Of a DNA stretch of 8,911 nucleotides, positions 5,537-8,911 are shown piece by piece. The position numbers and the translations under genes were made by a program. Source of the DNA: an uncultured Lachnospiraceae bacterium (GTDB lineage: Bacteria; Bacillota; Clostridia; Lachnospirales; Lachnospiraceae); NCBI GenBank assembly GCA_910587085.1, contig CAJUMC010000089.1, positions 1 through 8,911 of the forward strand. Direction: 5' to 3'. Every line of letters begins with the position of its first letter. The first letter of the stretch is position 1. Below the pieces are notes generated by a model that saw only the letters and a program-made list of their open reading frames with translations, was not told where the DNA came from and made no database searches.

Positions 5537-5758
5537 ATGGCGACAGAGAAGGAATTGAAATTCATCTATGATATGTTTACGGATACCTGGAGATTTTACA
5601 GGAAGCATGCGGATATGCAGCAAACGGAGGAATACTGGGAAGCCGTGCTCGCGGAGGCTCGCGAGATAACGGAAAGGCATCAGGATAATAAATTATGCTG
5701 CGATCTGATAATCGCGGTTATGGCCGAACTGGAAAGGAAAAACAAGAGGTTCGCGTAA
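5537..5758 (+). CDS. Small helical phage-type protein of unknown function
   Basis: This 73-residue protein is almost entirely helical and charged, with an aromatic N-terminal half (FIYDMFTDTWRFYRKH, about 9-24) and a C-terminal helix LIIAVMAELERKNKRF. Small proteins of this look are common in early regions of clostridial prophages, but I know no function. The ATG has AGGAG (5527-5531) five bases upstream. It sits between the 5152 gene and the nuclease, and its last 64 bases overlap a possible 52-codon frame. Confidence 0.78.
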   Translation: MATEKELKFIYDMFTDTWRFYRKHADMQQTEEYWEAVLAEAREITERHQDNKLCCDLIIAVMAELERKNKRFA

Positions 5759-5853
5759 CTGCTGCCCGGAAGCGCTATGGGGAGCCTGTAGGAGGTTTTA
5801 ACCCAATTTGGATGCGATACGAAAGGAGGAATGCAGCGCATGAAGCAATATAA
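5695..5853 (+). CDS. Possible small overlapping protein (52 residues)
   Basis: A 52-codon frame runs from ATG 5695 to TAA 5851-5853. It overlaps the end of the previous gene and the first 14 bases of the nuclease gene, and it fills an otherwise empty 81-base gap. The C-terminal half, EPVGGFNPIWMRYERRNA, has a protein-like composition with aromatic and basic residues, whereas the first 15 codons lie inside the upstream gene. The ribosome site is weak (AGGAT about 11 bases upstream). It may instead start elsewhere, or be the remnant of a frameshifted extension of the upstream gene. I give it as a candidate only. Confidence 0.3.
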   Translation: MLRSDNRGYGRTGKEKQEVRVTAARKRYGEPVGGFNPIWMRYERRNAAHEAI

Positions 5854-6367
5854 ATTTTCCGTGGAGGAAATAAAACAGCTGATGAAAGGCATGGTTGTCC
5901 TGGTGGACAGCCGGGAAAAGAAAAATCCGCACATACTGGACTATTTCAGGAAACAGAAGATTGCTTATCAGGTGGAAAAACTGGAATACGGCGATTATTC
6001 ATTTATGATTCCGGCAGCGGCAGCAGGCGAGGACATATATTTTCACCGGGATTGCGTGGTGGAGCGCAAGGCATCCCTGGAGGAATTGTCCGGCAACCTG
6101 ACCGGGGAAAGAGAACGGTTTGAAAAAGAGTTCCTGAAAGCCGGGAATGACGGCTGCAAGGTATATCTGATGATTGAAGCGCCCGGCGGCTACTCTGATA
6201 TTATCAGGCATAAATACCGCACGGAGTTTGCGCCTGCTGCCTATATGGCATCTTTAAAGACCTTTGAACACAGGTTTGATGCAAATATCCAATTCATTTC
6301 CCCAGAATATGCCGGCTATTACATAGTTTCCACTTTCCAGTATTACGCAAGGGAGATTTTAAAATAG
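5840..6367 (+). CDS. ERCC4-domain (XPF-type) nuclease
   Basis: This 175-residue protein has the ERCC4 nuclease core, which cuts branched DNA at structure junctions. VLVDSREKKNPHIL (20-33) carries the conserved D-S-R-E, LEYGDYSF (48-55) the GD, and VVERKASLEEL (73-83) the ERK of the GDxnERKx3D signature, with Glu81 where Asp is usual. A helical block ending in YYAREILK follows. There is no helix-hairpin-helix tail, as in the stand-alone phage versions. I prefer ATG 5840 to ATG 5831. The strong GGAGG (5825-5829) is only one base from 5831, too close for a ribosome, but 10 bases from 5840. Downstream of the replication ATPase, it probably resolves replication or recombination intermediates of the element. 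Confidence 0.87.
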   Translation: MKQYKFSVEEIKQLMKGMVVLVDSREKKNPHILDYFRKQKIAYQVEKLEYGDYSFMIPAAAAGEDIYFHRDCVVERKASLEELSGNLTGERERFEKEFLKAGNDGCKVYLMIEAPGGYSDIIRHKYRTEFAPAAYMASLKTFEHRFDANIQFISPEYAGYYIVSTFQYYAREILK

Positions 6368-6475
6368 CAATGGCAGCAGGCAGCATTTGTAAAGAGATCT
6401 GCTAAATCGGCGGCAGGGGTGCGCCAGATCGGATGCAGGGATGCAGGATAATAAAATAATCGGGAGGATACATGG

Positions 6476-7057
6476 ATGAAGGAAAAGGATAAATTAACAG
6501 AAGCGATCCGGAGCCGGAAAGATATCGAACCGGCGCGGATCAGTCTTCGAAAGTTGCTGACCGCCGGCAACATGGAGCATTATTTGAAATTATGTTCTGA
6601 CCGTATAGCGGAAAATGAGAGGATAGACGGAGCGAACACGCAAATAAATTTTGCGGATTTCCCGGACTTGCTTTTCAATTCGGACGGGCTTTGGGACTGC
6701 CGGCATATTCTGGAAGACTATCTTCCGGCGGATGCCCTGATGGACGCATGGCAGCTGCTTCTTGACGAAGAACGCACAAACAGAGAGGTAAACAGCGTTG
6801 CAGCAGCTTTTCGCAAAATGAAATGGCAGGATTTGCTGAAATATTATATAAAATGGCGCGCACGCAGCAGAAAGGAAGACGCCGGCCAGGAGGTAAAGCC
6901 GCTCGTCTGCCGATGGATAACCGCGGAATTGCGGAGCCGTTCGCCTTTTTCACGGATTTGGCGGAAGGCAAACAGAGCGTTGACACGGTTCTATGTGCGG
7001 GTGAAATACCGGCGACTTTTTGCCATTATGCGGACGGCTGCCGAAAAGCACAATTAA
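6476..7057 (+). CDS. Helical phage-type protein of unknown function
   Basis: I do not recognise a named family for this 193-residue soluble protein. The first 130 residues are helical and charged, with a conserved-looking centre: FADFPDLLFNSDGLWDCRHILEDYLPADALMDAWQLLLDEE (59-99) followed by FRKMKWQDLLKYYIKW (112-127). The remaining 65 residues are very rich in Arg (for example RFYVRVKYRR) and differ in character from the rest. The same DNA in the -1 frame reads as an equally protein-like sequence, so the true C-terminus is in doubt. The ATG at 6476 has GGGAGG (6462-6467) eight bases upstream; ATG 6472 is out of frame. It is the last gene before the structured non-coding segment. Confidence 0.75.
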   Translation: MKEKDKLTEAIRSRKDIEPARISLRKLLTAGNMEHYLKLCSDRIAENERIDGANTQINFADFPDLLFNSDGLWDCRHILEDYLPADALMDAWQLLLDEERTNREVNSVAAAFRKMKWQDLLKYYIKWRARSRKEDAGQEVKPLVCRWITAELRSRSPFSRIWRKANRALTRFYVRVKYRRLFAIMRTAAEKHN

Positions 7058-7098
7058 AATCCTGCTGCCGATCAGAGATATTATCCTTGTGGGAATAG
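6913..7098 (+). CDS. Possible overlapping small protein (61 residues)
   Basis: This -1 frame relative to the 6476 gene is open from 6823 to a TAG at 7096-7098. ATG 6913 lies 18 bases after a perfect AGGAGGT (6888-6894), which is longer spacing than usual. The product would contain IAEPFAFFTDLAEGKQS and four Cys residues (LCAGEIPATFCHYADGC then SCC), which could bind metal. It extends 41 bases past the stop of the 6476 gene. It could be a real overlapping gene, the true 3' end of the 6476 protein after a frameshift, or a chance frame. Confidence 0.25.
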   Translation: MDNRGIAEPFAFFTDLAEGKQSVDTVLCAGEIPATFCHYADGCRKAQLKSCCRSEILSLWE

Positions 7099-7144
7099 TA
7101 CAGCTGGCATGTGCGCATGCGTGCGCATAAACAAATATTGAGCA

Positions 7145-7166
7145 TCCAGAGCATACATGCTCTGGA
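7145..7166. repeat. Near-perfect palindrome with 10-bp arms
   Basis: TCCAGAGCAT (7145-7154) and ATGCTCTGGA (7157-7166) are exact inverse copies separated by two bases. As DNA this is a strong dimeric protein site; in RNA it would need a few unpaired bases at the tip. Confidence 0.85.
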
Positions 7167-7192
7167 CCAGGTTGTGCGCTGTGCGCACGGGT

Positions 7193-7242
7193 GGGTGCGC
7201 AAGACCACTATATATAAATATATAACGTATGCTTGCGCACCC
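7193..7242. repeat. Inverted repeat around an AT-rich loop
   Basis: GGGTGCGCAAG (7193-7203) is repeated in inverse at 7232-7242, with 28 intervening bases that are mostly A and T and include a TATA-rich run (about 7209-7224). A GC-rich stem exposing an AT-rich loop resembles nick or melting sites at some replication and transfer origins. That comparison is inference only. Confidence 0.8.
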
Positions 7243-7256
7243 CCTCATGCGGGGGT
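7239..7256. repeat. GC hairpin competing with the upstream inverted repeat
   Basis: ACCCCC (7239-7244) pairs with GGGGGT (7251-7256) around the loop TCATGC. Its left arm shares bases 7239-7242 with the right arm of the 7193-7242 inverted repeat, so the two structures exclude each other. Confidence 0.6.
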
Positions 7257-7261
7257 AGGCA

Positions 7262-7285
7262 GTCGTGCGAAAGCTGACGCACGAC
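7262..7285. repeat. Hairpin with 8-bp stem containing the GTGCG motif
   Basis: GTCGTGCG (7262-7269) pairs perfectly with CGCACGAC (7278-7285) around an 8-base loop. Both arms contain the GTGCG core that recurs through the segment. Confidence 0.75.
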
Positions 7286-7500
7286 GACCACCCACCCCGC
7301 ACACGAGGGGCACCAACCTGGAGCAGGTAAAAAAGAGCTTTCAAACTCTAAAGAGATGAAGCGCCATGGATTTTTGAGAGTGAGTAACGACGGGACATCG
7401 GAACTTAAACTTCGTTCCCCATGCTGGTTCGTTGGTACGGTTGTGCGAAACCTGACATGGTTACGCGCGTAAGGGGACAGACCGCCGGAACGGGCGCAAA

Positions 7501-7516
7501 GTTGCACCGGTGCAAC
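7501..7516. promoter_or_regulatory. Perfect 16-bp palindrome, likely protein-binding site
   Basis: GTTGCACCGGTGCAAC is perfectly self-complementary with no spacer and lies about 87 bases before the next start codon. Two ACCGCCGG octamers flank it nearly symmetrically. A dimeric repressor or a relaxosome-type protein could bind here. The HTH protein encoded next door is one candidate binder by proximity. Confidence 0.7.
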
Positions 7517-7602
7517 GAAAGGAAAACCGCCGGCGAAGGGGATTCCGGGCACCGGAAAAAGGATTACAGCGGCACGATGGGCCAGGAAAGGACAGATACA
7601 AG

Positions 7603-8055
7603 ATGAGATTGAACGGGAAAAGAATTGTGGAAGTCATGGAGAAAAAGAGCCTGACAGAAGAAACGGTATGCCGCGGAACGGGGCTCTCCCCGAAATCCTT
7701 CCAGGGGATTTTGAATCATGGGTTTGCATCCGAAGATGCGGCGGAAAGGATAGCGGAGACAATCAGCGGAACGGCGGGGGATCTCCTGCTGCCGGAGATC
7801 AGCGGATGCGTGGAAAACAATATCGAGTTTCTCAAGGACAACGGGAGGGCAACCGTTACCTTCAGCCAGGGGCGTTTCAAAAGCCGTATAAAAAATCTGG
7901 CCGCAGAACGCCCGGCGGAGTGCGAGATCGTGGCAGAGAATGCGGACGGCAGCTTGTGCGCCCATATCCCGGTTGCGTGGATAAAGATAAACCCTGCCAA
8001 ACAGCTTTCAGAGGAACAGCGAAGAGAGATCGCAGAGAGGTTCAGGCGGAAATAG
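7603..8055 (+). CDS. HTH protein with a C-terminal phage-associated domain
   Basis: This 150-residue protein begins with an XRE-like helix-turn-helix (about 5-62; SLTEETVCRGTGLSPKSFQGIL is the core). It continues into a separate domain (about 70-150) with NNIEFLKDNGRATVTFSQGRFKSRIKNLA and IVAENADGSLCAHIPVAWIKI. I recall this C-terminal domain as a frequent small stand-alone protein of clostridial prophages without known function; here it is fused to an HTH. The ATG at 7603 is preferred because AGGAAAGGA lies just upstream (7583-7591); the frame is open to 7510 but that part is basic and lacks a ribosome site. It is probably a regulator near the boundary between early and later functions, and could bind the palindrome upstream of it. 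Confidence 0.82.
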   Translation: MRLNGKRIVEVMEKKSLTEETVCRGTGLSPKSFQGILNHGFASEDAAERIAETISGTAGDLLLPEISGCVENNIEFLKDNGRATVTFSQGRFKSRIKNLAAERPAECEIVAENADGSLCAHIPVAWIKINPAKQLSEEQRREIAERFRRK

Positions 8056-8261
8056 TTTCAAATACCCTGTAGCAGGGCTTGCAGAGTGGCAAAACGGGCT
8101 TGAAATAGTGCAAGGGTAGAAATATAAGGGTAAGGGGATAAAAGGCGAAAATAGGCTTTTAAAACATGGACAGACAGAGAACACCGCCCTTTGTACTTTT
8201 GGCGAGTGTCGGGGCGGTGTTCCTATCAGGTAAAGTATATTCTGTTTTGGACTGCTGCCAG
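8056..8261. other. Gap between convergent genes, no gene seen
   Basis: The + strand operon and the minus-strand hicAB pair converge here. The first part has a small CCCTG-TAG-CAGGG hairpin (about 8064-8076) and purine-rich sequence. The second part carries the long hairpin at 8179-8222. No convincing intrinsic terminator with a T-run is present for either direction. The 11-mer TTGTACTTTTG occurs twice, at 8191-8201 in the hairpin loop and at 8271-8281 over the hicB end. Confidence 0.5.
8179..8222. repeat. Inverted repeat with 11-bp arms downstream of hicB
   Basis: GAACACCGCCC (8179-8189) and GGGCGGTGTTC (8212-8222) are exact inverse copies around a 22-base loop. No T-run follows on either strand, so a classical terminator is doubtful. 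It may be an RNA 3' end stabiliser or a rho-assisted end shared by the convergent transcripts. Confidence 0.75.
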
Positions 8262-8690
8262 TCATAGCGATTGTACTTTTGTCAATAAGGCATCCTGCAA
8301 TACTTTTGAAAAGTTGATGCTTTTTTCCTCACAAAGAGTATTCAGCCACATGGGGATGCTTAAAGTCTTTTTTACTGCCTTGTCGCTGTGCTTCCTTGCA
8401 TATTCGGTCATATCCACCAGTACCATATTGACGAAAGCGCTTTCCGCAGCGGATTCCATTTCAAATTCTTTCAGGATGGCAGCAGGATTGATTTCGCCTA
8501 ATGAACTGGGAGCCGGGAGGGGATCGCCGTCACGCAGAGCAGTAAACAGATGCAGGCCGCAGGCATCTTGAGCCATGCGCATAGCGTCCGCCACATTATC
8601 CCCAAAAGTTGCGAGGTTTCCTAAGTCGGGGAAAATGACTGATATTTTGCCCTCTTCCTCATAGAAAACAGCCGGGTATACATAATTCAT
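8262..8690 (-). CDS. hicB: HicB-type antitoxin
   Basis: HicB neutralises the HicA RNase and represses the operon. This 142-residue protein has the HicB N-terminal fold (MNYVYPAVFYEEEGKISVIFPD at the start, with the acidic EEEGK turn, then a helix DNVADAMRMAQDACGLHL). Its C-terminal DNA-binding part (about 106-142; VKKTLSIPMWLNTLCEEKSI) is of ribbon-helix-helix type. The ATG has AAAGGAG nine bases upstream. It lies 54 bases after the hicA stop in the same direction, the usual hicA-hicB order. Full length for the clostridial form, with no disruption seen. Confidence 0.88.
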   Translation of the reverse strand: MNYVYPAVFYEEEGKISVIFPDLGNLATFGDNVADAMRMAQDACGLHLFTALRDGDPLPAPSSLGEINPAAILKEFEMESAAESAFVNMVLVDMTEYARKHSDKAVKKTLSIPMWLNTLCEEKSINFSKVLQDALLTKVQSL

Positions 8691-8744
8691 AAATCATTGC
8701 TCCTTTCCGTGTAATCTATATTGTTTGCAAGGGGCAGGGGCTTG

Positions 8745-8911
8745 TTACAGCCCCGCCTGCTTGAGTATGGATTTAACAATACTTTTCGGAATGTCACCGG
8801 GATGATTCGGGACGCTTACTTTTCCGGGCTTTGATGGGTGTTTGTATTGGTAATGCGAGCCGCTTATGTCTGACACGTACCATCCATCATCCTTTAGCAT
8901 CCGGTCGGCTT
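8745..8911 (-). CDS. hicA: HicA-type mRNA interferase toxin, 5' end outside window
   Basis: HicA is a small dsRNA-binding-fold RNase that cleaves mRNA. The window shows the last 55 residues to the TAA at 8745-8747. They include MLKDDGWYVSDISGSHYQYK with the catalytic His in the GSH motif, then HPSKPGKVSVPNHPGDIP and the C-terminal helix IVKSILKQAGL. The family is usually about 60-65 residues, so only the first few are missing. The gene runs off the window edge, and its promoter, which HicB normally represses, is not visible. Confidence 0.9.
   Translation of the reverse strand, partial: ADRMLKDDGWYVSDISGSHYQYKHPSKPGKVSVPNHPGDIPKSIVKSILKQAGL

Larger units (their letters stand above)
7099..7602. 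other. Structured non-coding segment rich in GTGCG motifs and hairpins
   Basis: No frame here has a good ribosome site together with protein-like composition. The short frames seen are Arg/His/Pro-rich translations of the repeats. About nine GTGCG(C/A) motifs on both strands occur between 7109 and 7449, at least four hairpins or inverted repeats between 7145 and 7285, and a perfect 16-bp palindrome at 7501-7516 with ACCGCCGG on each side (7481-7488 and 7526-7533). An AT-rich loop (7204-7231) is held between perfect 11-bp arms. Possible roles are a second origin (for example a lagging-strand or rolling-circle origin), a transfer origin, a packaging site, or a structured RNA. The density of structure is observed; the function is not determined. 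Confidence 0.6.

Noticed and set aside
6431..6446. Tandem 8-mer GGATGCAG repeated twice
   Set aside because: Only two units in a short intergenic gap, with no link to other repeats; easily due to chance or slippage.
7239..7312. CRISPR-like repeats (GC hairpins such as ACCCCC-TCATGC-GGGGGT and a similar GC-rich unit near 7293-7310)
   Set aside because: There are only two loosely similar units, in opposite orientation and without regular spacers or cas genes.
7111..7359. 82-codon + strand frame and overlapping minus frames in 7081-7552
   Set aside because: Translations are Arg/His/Pro-rich products of the repeats, with no ribosome sites. Several frames are open at once, which indicates structured non-coding DNA.
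8179..8222. Intrinsic terminator for hicAB or the early operon
   Set aside because: The stem is strong but no U-tract follows in either direction within about 10 bases.

Overview
The window looks like the lysogeny-control and replication end of an integrated temperate element (a prophage, or a phage-like integrative element) in a Gram-positive gut-type Clostridia genome of intermediate GC. Three things support this: the divergent repressor/Cro arrangement with an ImmA-like protease, strong AGGAGG-type ribosome binding sites throughout, and a run of small, tightly packed + strand genes typical of clostridial phage early regions. No host housekeeping gene, tRNA or rRNA is visible, so the host cannot be named more precisely.

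Layout. Positions 1-207 are AT-rich flank with no convincing gene and probably hold the integrase-proximal element end. On the minus strand follow a tyrosine recombinase with an N-terminal zinc ribbon (208-1371), an ImmA/IrrE-type protein (1634-2089) and an XRE-type repressor (2119-2649). Between the first two lies a clear + strand terminator (1498-1532) that serves no visible gene. The 2650-2797 gap is a lambda-like switch with two back-to-back promoters, each with 17-bp spacing. Four copies of a 13-bp operator (CTACAAAACGTAG type) overlap or flank these promoters, and one of the four lies inside the cro-like gene.

The + strand early operon runs cro-like gene (2798), small HTH protein (3036), unknown protein (3247), RecA-fold RepA-like ATPase (3627-4829), then a 220-bp non-coding segment with six 13-bp iterons in two nested inverted pairs plus a direct pair, which is my best candidate for the element's replication origin. 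After it come two small unknown proteins (5152, 5537), an ERCC4-type nuclease (5840) and another unknown protein (6476). A second non-coding segment of about 500 bp (7099-7602) is packed with GTGCG motifs, hairpins and a perfect 16-bp palindrome. It is followed by an HTH-containing phage-type protein (7603-8055). The window ends with a convergent HicAB toxin-antitoxin pair, hicA being cut by the window edge.

How it would work: the repressor keeps the early operon off. After its loss, assisted by the ImmA-like partner, the Cro-like protein and early operon are expressed, the ATPase acts at the adjacent iterons, the ERCC4 nuclease handles branched or recombination intermediates, and the integrase moves the element. 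HicAB would stabilise the element or defend it. The iteron origin, the operator set, the 7.1-7.6 kb structured segment and a candidate short RNA at 1446-1532 are the parts most worth checking.
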